64,000 nt of DNA from positions 41,121-105,120 of the forward strand of contig DVHG01000020.1 in the NCBI GenBank assembly GCA_018712345.1, read 5' to 3'. The position numbers were made by a program, and so were the translations under genes. How positions within the stretch are numbered: the first letter of the stretch is position 1; each line of letters opens with the position of its first letter. The DNA comes from Candidatus Onthovicinus excrementipullorum. GTDB taxonomy: Bacteria > Bacillota > Clostridia > Oscillospirales > Acutalibacteraceae. The notes beneath the pieces were generated by a model. That model was given only the letters and a program-made list of their open reading frames with translations. It was not told where the DNA came from and ran no database searches. This document shows, piece after piece, positions 18,829 through 27,079 of the stretch.

Positions 18829-21800
18829 ATGTCCTGTTTTGCACAGGCACTCTTGAAGAGTGAATCCTTTCAGACCCTGCTGCGCGACGTGGAGCGGAAG
18901 AGGCTCCCTGCCGGCGTAACGGGGCTTTCCCCTGTGGGGAAGACCCACGCGGCCTATACGGTGCTGGAGCGATGCAGGGCGCGCCATGCCCTTGTCCTGA
19001 CGCACGATGAGGCTGCGGCCACACGGGCCGCAGCGGATTTTAATACCATGGCGGGCAGGGAGTGCGCCTATGTTTTCCCGGCGCGGGATTTTGCGTTCCG
19101 GGAGGTGAGCGGCCAGTCCCGCGAATACGAGCAGACGCGGCTAGGTGTCCTGGCCCGGATGGCGGGCGGCGACTATACGGCCGTATTCTGCCCGATTGAC
19201 GCGCTCGTGCAGCGCACCATCCCGCCGGAGGAGCTCAGGCGGCGCTCCCGTGTGCTCCGCGAGGCGGATGAGATCGGATCAGAAGAACTCGCGGCTCTCC
19301 TGATGCGCGCGGGGTACACCCGTGCCGCGCAGGTGGACGGTGTGGGCCTGTTCTCCGTGCGCGGCGGGATTGTTGACTTCTTCCCCCCGGAGCTCAAGCG
19401 GCCGGTGCGCGTGGAACTGTTCGGGGATGAGATCGATACGATCGCGGCCTTTGATGTGGAGACCCAGCGGCGCGGCGAGCGGATGCGGGAGGTGGCCGTC
19501 ACACCGGTGCGCGAGATTCTGTTTGATTCTCCGCAGGCCCTTGCGGAAAAAATTCGGGCCTTTGCCGCATCGTTAAAGGGGAAGGCCGCCAAAGCGAGAG
19601 AACAGCTCCGGCGCGATGTTGAGCAGATTGAGGGGAGCGGAGAACTTCCGGCATCAGACAAATATCTGCCGTTGGCCTATGACGCGTCCGCCACACTGTT
19701 TGACTACCTTCCGGACGACGGGCTCCTCTTTGTTTTTGATTCGGGTGATGTTGCCCACCGCGCGCGCGACCTGCAAAAGCTGATGAATGAGGAGCTCAAG
19801 GTCCTCTTTGAGGACGGCGTGCTCTGTAAAGGACTTGACTCTTACACGGTCGAGTTTTCCAAAATTACAGGCATGTATGAGCGGTTCGGCGCCATATATA
19901 TGGATACCTTCGCCCGCGGCAGCTTTGATACCCCGGTGCGGGACCTGATCACCATGAACTGTCGCAGGACTTCCCCATGGAATGGATCGGTTCAGGCCCT
20001 GCGGGATGATCTGATCCCGCTGCTGAAGCAGAACTATACGTGTGTGATCCTCGCCGGCACGGAGAGGGGAGCGCGCGCCGTCGCGCAGGAGCTTGAGCGG
20101 GAGGCGGTGCGCTGCACTTTTTATCCGGAGCTCCCCGCCGATCTGCCTGCACATTCGGTCAGCGTCCTCCCCGGTGCGCTCAGCGGCGGGGTGGAATACG
20201 ATGATATCCATTTTTCCGTCACCACTTATTCCAGAGCGACCTCCACCCGGCGGAAATCCCGCGCCAGGGTGGAGGCTAAAAACAGAATTCACTCGCTGGA
20301 AGAGCTGCACCGGGGGGACTACATTGTCCACAATGTCCACGGTATCGGCATTTTTGAGGGGATTCACAAGCTGGATGTCAGCGGTGTGACAAAGGACTAT
20401 ATCAAGATCCGCTATCTGAAAGACGATATTCTCTATGTGCCGGTCACCCAGCTCGACCTGGTGTCCAAGTACATCGCGCCGGGGGAGGACAGCGGCGTCA
20501 AGGCAGTCAAGCTCAACCGCCTGGGCGGAACGGACTGGGCCAAGACGCGCAGCCGTGTGCGGGCCGCGGTCCAGGATATGGCAAAGGAGCTCACGGCCCT
20601 GTATGCCAAGCGGATGAGCACGCCGGGATATGCCTTCTCCCCCGATACGGAGATGCAGCGCGACTTTGAGAGCAGGTTTGAGTACGAGGAGACGGATGAC
20701 CAGCTCCGCTGCATTCAGGAGATCAAAAAGGATATGGAGCAGCCGCATCCCATGGACCGCCTGCTGTGCGGGGATGTTGGCTTTGGCAAGACGGAGGTCG
20801 CCCTGCGCGCCGCGTTCAAGTGCATTGCCGACGGCAAGCAGTGTGCCATCCTTGTCCCGACTACGATCCTGGCCTTCCAGCACTATCAGACGGTTCTGCG
20901 GCGGTTTGAGGGCTTCCCGGTCGAGGCGGCGCTTCTCTCGCGCTTCACCTCTCCCAGAGACAGCAAGCGGGCTGTGGACGGCCTGCGCCGCGGGAGTGTG
21001 GACCTGGTGGTGGGGACGCACCGCCTGATCTCCAGAGATATCAAATTCCGCGATCTGGGCCTGCTGATTATCGATGAGGAGCAGCGCTTCGGCGTGGCGC
21101 AGAAGGAGAAGCTCAAGCAGCTCTTCCCCACGGTGGACGTGCTCACGCTCTCCGCGACGCCGATCCCCCGCACGCTGAACATGGCGATGTCCGGCATCCG
21201 CGACATGTCCATCATTGAGGAGGCGCCCATGGGGCGCTTCCCGGTGCAGACGTATGTCATCGAGCACGATGACGGCGTTCTGCGGGAGGCGATGGAGCGC
21301 GAACTGCGCCGCGGCGGGCAGGTCTACTACCTGCATAACCGGATCGACACGATTGACCGTACGGCGGAGCGGATCGCCCAGCTGCTGCCGGGGGCGCGTG
21401 TGGCCACCGCGCACGGCCGCATGAGCGAGGAGGAGCTGAGCACCGTCTGGCGCGAACTGATGGAAGGGGAGATTGACATTCTCGTCTGCACTACGATCAT
21501 CGAGACGGGCGTAGATGTTCAGAATGTCAACACGCTGATTATCGAGGATGCGGACCGGATGGGCCTTGCCCAGCTGCACCAGATCCGCGGGCGCGTGGGG
21601 CGGTCCTCCCGCCGGGCGAGCGCCTACTTCACCTTCCACCGGGATCGGGAGATGACGCAGATCGCGGCAAGCCGTCTGGCGGCCATTCAGGAGTACACGC
21701 AGTTTGGCTCCGGATTCCAGATCGCCATGCGCGATCTGGAGATCCGCGGCGCGGGCAGCGTGCTCGGCGCGCAGCAGCATGGGCATATGGAGGCCGTGGG

Positions 21801-22329
21801 GTACGATATGTACTTGAAGATGCTCTCCGACGCTGTCGCGGAGGAGAAGGGCGAAAAGCCGATTGAGAAGAAAGAGTGCCTGATCGACTTGCAGATTCAG
21901 GCCCACATTCCGGAGCAGTATATCAGCAGTGTCCCGCAGCGGCTGAATATCTACCGCAGGATTGCGGACGTCCGCACACAGGACGACGCAGGCGATGTGA
22001 TCGACGAGCTGATCGACCGCTTTGGTGATCCGCCCGCAAGTGTGCAGGGGCTCATCCGTGTTTCCCTGATGCGCAACACGGCGGCCGCCCTTGGCATCTA
22101 TGAGGTGACGCAGCGCGGGGAGCAGATTCTGCTCTACTTTGACACACTCGATCTGGAGCGGATCACTCTCCTCTCACAGGCCATGCCGCGGCGGGTTAAG
22201 GTCGGCTCCGGGAAAAAGGCGTATATTGCCGTCCGCCTTGCTGGGGAACGGCCGGAGGATGTGCTGGAAAAGCTGCTGGCGATCCTCTCCCGCACCGCTG
22301 AAAAGGAAGCTCCGGCTCAAAATGACTAA
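18829..22329 (+). CDS. mfd: Transcription-repair coupling factor
   Basis: 1166 residues, full length. Mfd removes stalled RNA polymerase and recruits UvrA. It has an N-terminal UvrB-like region, and the RNA polymerase-interaction domain around residue 495 (GDYIVHNVHGIGIFEGI). The RecG-like translocase carries GDVGFGKTE (about residue 647), DEEQ (about 748), TLSATPIPRT and QIRGRVGRS. The regulatory C-terminal domain follows. It ends about eight bases before a strong promoter for the next transcript. Confidence 0.97.
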   Translation: MSCFAQALLKSESFQTLLRDVERKRLPAGVTGLSPVGKTHAAYTVLERCRARHALVLTHDEAAATRAAADFNTMAGRECAYVFPARDFAFREVSGQSREYEQTRLGVLARMAGGDYTAVFCPIDALVQRTIPPEELRRRSRVLREADEIGSEELAALLMRAGYTRAAQVDGVGLFSVRGGIVDFFPPELKRPVRVELFGDEIDTIAAFDVETQRRGERMREVAVTPVREILFDSPQALAEKIRAFAASLKGKAAKAREQLRRDVEQIEGSGELPASDKYLPLAYDASATLFDYLPDDGLLFVFDSGDVAHRARDLQKLMNEELKVLFEDGVLCKGLDSYTVEFSKITGMYERFGAIYMDTFARGSFDTPVRDLITMNCRRTSPWNGSVQALRDDLIPLLKQNYTCVILAGTERGARAVAQELEREAVRCTFYPELPADLPAHSVSVLPGALSGGVEYDDIHFSVTTYSRATSTRRKSRARVEAKNRIHSLEELHRGDYIVHNVHGIGIFEGIHKLDVSGVTKDYIKIRYLKDDILYVPVTQLDLVSKYIAPGEDSGVKAVKLNRLGGTDWAKTRSRVRAAVQDMAKELTALYAKRMSTPGYAFSPDTEMQRDFESRFEYEETDDQLRCIQEIKKDMEQPHPMDRLLCGDVGFGKTEVALRAAFKCIADGKQCAILVPTTILAFQHYQTVLRRFEGFPVEAALLSRFTSPRDSKRAVDGLRRGSVDLVVGTHRLISRDIKFRDLGLLIIDEEQRFGVAQKEKLKQLFPTVDVLTLSATPIPRTLNMAMSGIRDMSIIEEAPMGRFPVQTYVIEHDDGVLREAMERELRRGGQVYYLHNRIDTIDRTAERIAQLLPGARVATAHGRMSEEELSTVWRELMEGEIDILVCTTIIETGVDVQNVNTLIIEDADRMGLAQLHQIRGRVGRSSRRASAYFTFHRDREMTQIAASRLAAIQEYTQFGSGFQIAMRDLEIRGAGSVLGAQQHGHMEAVGYDMYLKMLSDAVAEEKGEKPIEKKECLIDLQIQAHIPEQYISSVPQRLNIYRRIADVRTQDDAGDVIDELIDRFGDPPASVQGLIRVSLMRNTAAALGIYEVTQRGEQILLYFDTLDLERITLLSQAMPRRVKVGSGKKAYIAVRLAGERPEDVLEKLLAILSRTAEKEAPAQND

Positions 22330-22337
22330 AATATTCC

Positions 22338-22366
22338 TTGACGTAAAAATATTTTTATGATATAAT
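22338..22366 (+). promoter_or_regulatory. Promoter of the riboswitch-ATPase transcript
   Basis: TTGACG (22338-22343), 17 bases, TATAAT (22361-22366). It would start transcription near 22373, directly ahead of the riboswitch. Confidence 0.85.
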
Positions 22367-22379
22367 GCAACCACAATAG

Positions 22380-22562
22380 AAAATCCCATGGGGGAGTAAT
22401 CAGCGTAGATTTGCGGCTCTGCGGGGTAAGTCAACAGCGTGGCGTTTAGCCTGGCTTGCCTGAAACGGTGAGACTCATGTATAATACCTGTTATACATGG
22501 TGCGTTGTTCCCAATTTTGATTCAGTGCCCGGTATAACGGTTGTTATACCGGGTTTTCTTTT
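22380..22562 (+). promoter_or_regulatory. yybP-ykoY (Mn2+) riboswitch with terminator
   Basis: The leader has the conserved yybP-ykoY blocks in order: GGGGAGTA (22391-22398), GTCAACA (about 22430) and GTGAGAC (about 22469). The expression platform is a perfect terminator hairpin (CCCGGTATAAC, loop, GTTATACCGGG, then a T-run to 22562). An upstream GTTATAC (about 22490-22496) can pair with the terminator's GTATAAC arm, giving a mutually exclusive antiterminator. The class senses Mn2+ and generally turns genes on, so the ATPase should rise with Mn2+. The class assignment rests on motif recognition. Confidence 0.85.
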
Positions 22563-22591
22563 GCCCATAATAATGGACGGAGGTACTGTGA

Positions 22592-25252
22592 ATGAACTAC
22601 TATTCAATGACCGCACAAGAAGCTCTGAAAACACTTGGGACCGATCAGACAACCGGTTTGACACAGGAACAGACTGCCAGTCAGCGGGCGGCGCACGGGC
22701 GCAATGAGCTGACCCGGCAAAAGCCGATTTCCATGGCACGCCGCTTCCTGAATGCGCTCACAGATCCGATGATTATTCTGCTGATCATTGCCGCGCTGAT
22801 TACGCTTGCAGTGAATCTGATCTCCTACTTTACAGGGGGGCATGCGGACTGGATTGAGTGCGTGGGCATCTTCGGCGCGATTCTGCTCTCGGTCATCATT
22901 ACCGTGGTGATGGAGGGGCGCAGCGCCAAGGCGTTTGAAGAGCTCAATAAGATGAGCAGTGATATCACCGTCAAAGTCCTGCGCGGCGGCGAGCACCTGA
23001 TGCTCCCGGTCAGCGAGCTGGTGGTGGGCGATATTGTATACCTCTCCACTGGGGATAAGATCCCGGCGGACGGCCGCCTGCTGGAGAGTACGGACCTGAT
23101 GGTGGATGAATCCATGCTCACCGGTGAGAGCAAGCATGTGTCCAAAAAGGCGGATGCTGTTTTCAGCGATGAAAAGACGCCGCTTGCGGAGCGGAAAAAC
23201 TGCGTGTACTCCGGCTGCTTTGTCACTGCCGGCAACGGCGTGATGATCGTCACGGAGGTGGGTGACGCCACGCAGTTCGGCAAGATTGCCGCGGAGCTCG
23301 GCCATGCTTCGGAAAGCTCTACCCCTTTACAGGAAAAACTCGCCAAGCTGGGCAAATATATCGCCATCGCCGGCGGGATTGCGGCGGCATTTGTCTTCAT
23401 CGTACAGGTCATCGGCTTTGTCCGGGCTGATACGGTCACATTCGCCACGGTGACGGAGTCCTTTATTACCAGCATTGTCCTGATGGTCGCCGCCGTTCCG
23501 GAGGGCCTGCCGACGATCGTGGCCATCTCTCTGGCCATCAACGTGGTGAAGATGTCCAAACAGCGCGCGCTCGTCAAAAAGATGCAGGCGTGTGAGACAA
23601 TCGGGTGCATCAACGTCATCTGCTCCGATAAGACGGGCACCCTCACCCAAAACCGGATGACCGTCATGAACGTCTACACGCCGGATGGCACGAGCGAGCC
23701 GGATCAGGTGCGTAAAGCAGAACTCCTTGACAACTTCTGCATCAACGGGACAGCCGATATCCATACAGAGAGCGAAACGGATACCTTCGTCGGCAACCCG
23801 ACGGAGTGCTCCCTGCTCATCTGTGCCCGCAAGTCCGGTGTGGATTACCGTGAAAAACGCGCTGCGGCAAAGATCGTCAAGGTGTTCCCGTTCTCATCGG
23901 ATACAAAGCGCATGACAACGGTGATTGAGCGGGATGGGCAGTACACCGTGATGCTCAAGGGCGGGCCGGAAAAGGTTCTCCCCGCATGCGCGCTGAGCGA
24001 GGCGGAGTCGGCTGCCATTCAGCACCAGATTGAGGAATACCAGAATAAGGCGTACCGCGTGCTCGCCTTTGCGCATAAAGTCACGCAGCAGCCCGCAGAT
24101 TGGGATACTGCCCGTGCGGAGCTTGAGAGCGGTATGGTATTTGACGGCGTGGTCGCCATCGCCGATCCGCTGCGCGGGGATGTACCGGCCGCCATCGAGA
24201 AGTGCCGCGGCGCGGGGATCGAGGTCAAGATGCTCACCGGAGACAATATTGTGACAGCAACAGCCATCGCCCGGGAACTCAACCTGTTTGGGGACGGCGA
24301 TATCGCCCTCACGGCGGCGGAGATTGAGGAGATGGATGACGATCAGCTCCGTGAGAAGCTCCCGCACATCCGTGTCATAGCCCGCAGTACGCCCACAGTT
24401 AAAATGCGCGTCGTCAAGCTGCTGAAGGCGCAGGGGAACGTGGTCGCCGTCACGGGCGACGGCATCAACGATGCGCCCGCACTCAAGAATGCGGACGTCG
24501 GTTTAGCGATGGGCATCGCCGGGACAGAGGTCTCCAAGGAGGCGAGCGACGTCGTCCTGATGGACGACTCCTTCTCCACCATCGCGCGTGCCGTAGAGTG
24601 GGGACGCGGAATCTATGAGAACTTCCGCCGCTTTATCCAGTTTCAGCTGACGGCGAATCTCTCCTCCGTGGCGGTAGTCGTGGCCTCCGTGCTGCTGGGA
24701 TTTGCCGCCCCGTTCACCGCGATCCAGCTGCTGTGGATCAACCTGATCATGGATGGACCGCTGGCTATCACGCTGGGGCTTGAGCCCATCCGCGGCGACC
24801 TGATGAACCGCCGCCCCACCCGCCGGGATGAGAGCATCATCTCCCGTGATATGATCGCGCGCATCCTCATCAGCGGCGTGTATATCGCCGTGCTCTGTGT
24901 GGTCCAGCGCACGACAAACTTCCTCGGCGGCGCACCGGAGCAGATGGCCACCATCCTCTTTGCGATGTTCGCGTTCTTCCAGCTCTTTAACGCCTTTAAC
25001 TGCCGTGAGCTGGGCGGGCAGCCGATTATCAGGAATCTGTTCAAAAACAAGCTTATGCTGCTTGTGTTCGCGATCACCTTTGTGCTCCAGTTTGTGATGA
25101 CGCAGTTCGCCGGCGTTGTGTTTGACACGGTGCCGTTGGACGCCGTACTGTGGGGGAAGATCCTCCTGCTGGCCCTGACGATCATTCCGGTATCGGAGAT
25201 CTTCCGCTTTATCATCCGGGCGGTCGGCAAGCGCGGGCGCAGGGAAAAATAG
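22592..25252 (+). CDS. P-type divalent-cation ATPase (PMCA-like), probable Mn2+/Ca2+ efflux
   Basis: 886 residues, complete. It has an N-terminal cation-ATPase domain, the actuator loop LTGESK, the phosphorylation motif DKTGTLT with D346, KGGPEKVLP, the hinge MLTGDN and GDGINDAP, and about ten membrane helices with PEGLPT in M4. This is the type IIB Ca2+/Mn2+ group, pumping ions out of the cytosol. A Mn2+-type riboswitch in the leader argues for Mn2+ export (compare Lactococcus YoaB), although Ca2+ transport remains possible. GGAGG precedes the ATG. Paralogous to the ATPase at 1-851. Confidence 0.94.
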   Translation: MNYYSMTAQEALKTLGTDQTTGLTQEQTASQRAAHGRNELTRQKPISMARRFLNALTDPMIILLIIAALITLAVNLISYFTGGHADWIECVGIFGAILLSVIITVVMEGRSAKAFEELNKMSSDITVKVLRGGEHLMLPVSELVVGDIVYLSTGDKIPADGRLLESTDLMVDESMLTGESKHVSKKADAVFSDEKTPLAERKNCVYSGCFVTAGNGVMIVTEVGDATQFGKIAAELGHASESSTPLQEKLAKLGKYIAIAGGIAAAFVFIVQVIGFVRADTVTFATVTESFITSIVLMVAAVPEGLPTIVAISLAINVVKMSKQRALVKKMQACETIGCINVICSDKTGTLTQNRMTVMNVYTPDGTSEPDQVRKAELLDNFCINGTADIHTESETDTFVGNPTECSLLICARKSGVDYREKRAAAKIVKVFPFSSDTKRMTTVIERDGQYTVMLKGGPEKVLPACALSEAESAAIQHQIEEYQNKAYRVLAFAHKVTQQPADWDTARAELESGMVFDGVVAIADPLRGDVPAAIEKCRGAGIEVKMLTGDNIVTATAIARELNLFGDGDIALTAAEIEEMDDDQLREKLPHIRVIARSTPTVKMRVVKLLKAQGNVVAVTGDGINDAPALKNADVGLAMGIAGTEVSKEASDVVLMDDSFSTIARAVEWGRGIYENFRRFIQFQLTANLSSVAVVVASVLLGFAAPFTAIQLLWINLIMDGPLAITLGLEPIRGDLMNRRPTRRDESIISRDMIARILISGVYIAVLCVVQRTTNFLGGAPEQMATILFAMFAFFQLFNAFNCRELGGQPIIRNLFKNKLMLLVFAITFVLQFVMTQFAGVVFDTVPLDAVLWGKILLLALTIIPVSEIFRFIIRAVGKRGRREK

Positions 25253-25282
25253 TTGGCGCTGGTTCCTGTTACACAGATTATT

Positions 25283-25314
25283 TTCAGGGGGATCCCGTTT
25301 GGGGTCCCCCTGAA
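25283..25314 (+). terminator. ATPase gene terminator
   Basis: TTCAGGGGGATCCC / GGGGTCCCCCTGAA hairpin 31 bases after the stop. The T-tract is weak (TGTTTATCTGG). Confidence 0.75.
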
Positions 25315-25365
25315 TGTTTATCTGGTAGGGGGCTTGGGCCATACAGGCTGAGGTCTTGTGATTTC

Positions 25366-25512
25366 GGGCTTCCCCTCAGAGGGGAAGCTGTCCAACGAAG
25401 TTGGACTGATGAGGTGGAAAACCGGCAGTTTACAACGATCCTGTTCAAACGGCCGGGAACACCTCATCCGAACAGCTGACGCCGCTCCCCTTCCCCGCGA
25501 AGAGGAAGGTAT
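25366..25512. repeat. Intergenic palindromic repeat element (MITE-like)
   Basis: Three nested inverted repeats with no coding. GCTTCCCCTC/AGAGGGGAAGC at 25368-25387, GTCCAAC/GTTGGAC at 25390-25406, and GATGAGGTG (25408-25416) pairing with CACCTCATC (25460-25468), followed by a CCCCTTCC...AAGAGGAAGG arm. From memory, this resembles hairpin elements scattered between genes in gut Clostridia. It accounts for most of the 400-base gap between the ATPase and the XRE regulator. Confidence 0.6.
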
Positions 25513-25595
25513 TGAGAGAGCCGTGCAACCTTTTCGGGCAAAAGAGTGCCCATATCGGCGTGTTGACTTGGAAATTCAAAAAACGGAAAGTTTGC

Positions 25596-25644
25596 TTGAC
25601 ATTTCTGGTCAGGTGTGATATGTTGTTAATGGAAAGTTAACTTT
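25596..25644 (+). promoter_or_regulatory. Promoter and likely operator of the XRE regulator
   Basis: TTGACA (25596-25601), 17 bases, TATGTT (25619-25624). A perfect 12-bp palindrome AAAGTTAACTTT lies at 25633-25644, just past the transcript start, a natural site for autorepression by the regulator encoded next. Confidence 0.7.
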
Positions 25645-25662
25645 ACATTTTTGGGTGATATT

Positions 25663-25863
25663 TTGAAGAACCTGTTGGAACAGCTGCGCAAGGAGCGGAA
25701 GATCAACCAGGAGGGACTGGCGGCGGCGCTGGGCGTCTCGCGCCAGACGATCGGATCGATCGAGAATGGGCGGTATAATCCGTCTATCCTGCTGGCCTGT
25801 AAGATCGCACGCTATTTTGGCAAGAGCATTGAGGAGATTTTTATCTACGAGGAGAACGAATGA
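25663..25863 (+). CDS. XRE-family helix-turn-helix regulator
   Basis: 66 residues, essentially one HTH domain: the recognition region LAAALGVSRQTIGSIENGR and the family tail ACKIARYFGKSIEEIF. The TTG at 25663 has GGGTGAT just upstream; a TTG at 25651 is the alternative. Such single-domain regulators are commonly paired with small membrane proteins. Its stop overlaps the ATG of the decayed gene that follows (ATGA), with an intact relative beyond. Repression of its own promoter through the palindrome is inferred. Confidence 0.9.
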   Translation: MKNLLEQLRKERKINQEGLAAALGVSRQTIGSIENGRYNPSILLACKIARYFGKSIEEIFIYEENE

Positions 25864-26044
25864 ACCGGCCTGGCATTTGGCAGGAGGCGATCAGTCTTGT
25901 ATCCAAAGTGTTATTTTTGTATGGAATGGTTATACGATTCCCGTATTTTTCTGTGGGGAACCCTCGCCATCCAGCCGGTCTTCACGACGATTTCCGGCGT
26001 ATGGCTTGAGAAAAAGCTTCAATACACAGGAGGGGGAATTTATT
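25860..26044 (+). pseudogene. Decayed copy of the downstream small membrane-protein gene
   Basis: An ATG overlapping the XRE stop opens MNRPGIWQEAIS... but this frame ends after about 40 more codons. The 3' part, in another frame, encodes GTLAIQPVFTTISGVWLEKK and ends at 26044. That matches the C-terminus of the intact neighbour (GGIVAVQPVIMIVVSTVLEK). N-terminal and C-terminal pieces in different frames, with the middle shortened, indicate a former paralogue that lost internal sequence. Confidence 0.65.
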
Positions 26045-26063
26045 AACCGGGGAGGGAATTTGT

Positions 26064-26462
26064 ATGAAAAAACATCGAAAAATATTTTATTGCTGCGGGT
26101 ATGCACTGGCGGCTGCGGCATTGGCGGTGATTATGTTTGCAGATCTTCCCAAAGCAGTGGATCTGGCGTTGGCGGTACTGTTTTCAATCCTGTTTTCCGT
26201 CAGTCACGTTCAGCTTTTGCATGACAAGATGATGAAAAAAGATCAGGATTATCAGGTTGGTGTGATGGATGAGCGGAATATCGCCATTAAGGAAAAGACG
26301 GGCAACATCACCTGTATGATTTTGACGCTCCTGCTCGGTTTGGCAACGGTTGTTTTTATCGGCCTGGATCTGCTTGTTCCTGCTGTTATTACCGGTGGGA
26401 TTGTGGCCGTTCAGCCCGTTATCATGATTGTTGTAAGCACTGTGCTGGAAAAGAGAATGTAA
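26064..26462 (+). CDS. Small membrane protein (DUF2178-like), XRE partner
   Basis: 132 residues with about four membrane helices in two hairpins. A cytoplasmic stretch between them (MKKDQDYQVGVMDERNIAIK) contains the DERN motif common in this family. AGGGAGGGAATTTGT precedes the ATG. Function is unknown. The genomic pairing with a one-domain XRE regulator is typical. The neighbouring pseudogene is a paralogue. Confidence 0.75.
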   Translation: MKKHRKIFYCCGYALAAAALAVIMFADLPKAVDLALAVLFSILFSVSHVQLLHDKMMKKDQDYQVGVMDERNIAIKEKTGNITCMILTLLLGLATVVFIGLDLLVPAVITGGIVAVQPVIMIVVSTVLEKRM

Positions 26463-26471
26463 CATAAACAG

Positions 26472-26510
26472 ACGCCGCCTGCCCGGTGTAAGGGCAGGCG
26501 GTGTATTTTA
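26472..26510 (+). terminator. Terminator after the XRE-membrane protein unit
   Basis: ACGCCGCCTGCCC / GGGCAGGCGGTGT hairpin followed by ATTTTA. It separates this unit from the convergent GtrA gene. Confidence 0.8.
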
Positions 26511-26531
26511 GAACTGATATGAAATGGAATT

Positions 26532-27059
26532 TTACTGCTCCGCCTCCGGCTTTTTGCGGCGGTGGATGACAAAGCGGTTAAGCGGATAGGTCCAGATCGT
26601 GGGGATCAGGGCCACGATGGGCTTGGTGACCACTTCGCCGAGCGTCTTCATGCCGTTCTCAATAAACAGCGTGGTGATCCACGGGCCAAGGACGGTTGTC
26701 ACGCAGATGGTAAAGACCACCATGATCACGTACAGCACCATGCTCAGAGCCGGATTGGCGTCCGCCTTAAAGGTAATCTTCCGGTTGAAGATGAAGGCAA
26801 GCAGATAGCCGATCGTGGTGGAGATCAGGTAGGACCACATGTAACCGATCCCCTCAAAGTTAAAGATCCAGAAGTGGACGGGCGTTGTGTTGAGCGACTC
26901 AAAGACCACATTCTGAAGAATATAGAAAACGATCAGCTCAATGACCGTGGAGCTGCCGCTCGCAAAGGCGAATTTAATGAACTTCCAGAGCTCACCGTGC
27001 TTCTGAGTAAAGCTCTGCTTTGCGGGCTGCTCCGGCGCAGCGTTTTTTGAATCAGCCAT
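26532..27059 (-). CDS. GtrA-like membrane protein
   Basis: 175 residues with four membrane helices and a polar, basic C-terminus (RFVIHRRKK). The pattern FIKFAFASGSSTVIELIVFY...FIFNRKITF is that of GtrA/DPMS1 proteins, thought to help move lipid-linked sugars across the membrane. The ATG at 27059 has GGAGG five bases upstream; the longer frame to 27245 overlaps the preceding gene and is rejected. Second gene of an operon with the phosphoesterase. Confidence 0.85.
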   Translation of the reverse strand: MADSKNAAPEQPAKQSFTQKHGELWKFIKFAFASGSSTVIELIVFYILQNVVFESLNTTPVHFWIFNFEGIGYMWSYLISTTIGYLLAFIFNRKITFKADANPALSMVLYVIMVVFTICVTTVLGPWITTLFIENGMKTLGEVVTKPIVALIPTIWTYPLNRFVIHRRKKPEAEQ

Positions 27060-27079
27060 AATATCCTCCGCTCGTTGTT

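Noticed and set aside
19654..21906. 750-codon minus-strand frame
   Set aside because: Antisense to mfd, with His- and Arg-rich composition typical of shadow frames.
22479..22498. Separate operator hairpin (TGTATAA/TTATACA)
   Set aside because: It is better explained as part of the riboswitch expression platform, since its 3' arm can pair with the terminator.
25358..25618. 86-codon plus-strand frame in the ATPase-XRE gap
   Set aside because: It lies across the inverted-repeat element, overlaps the XRE promoter and has no ribosome binding site.
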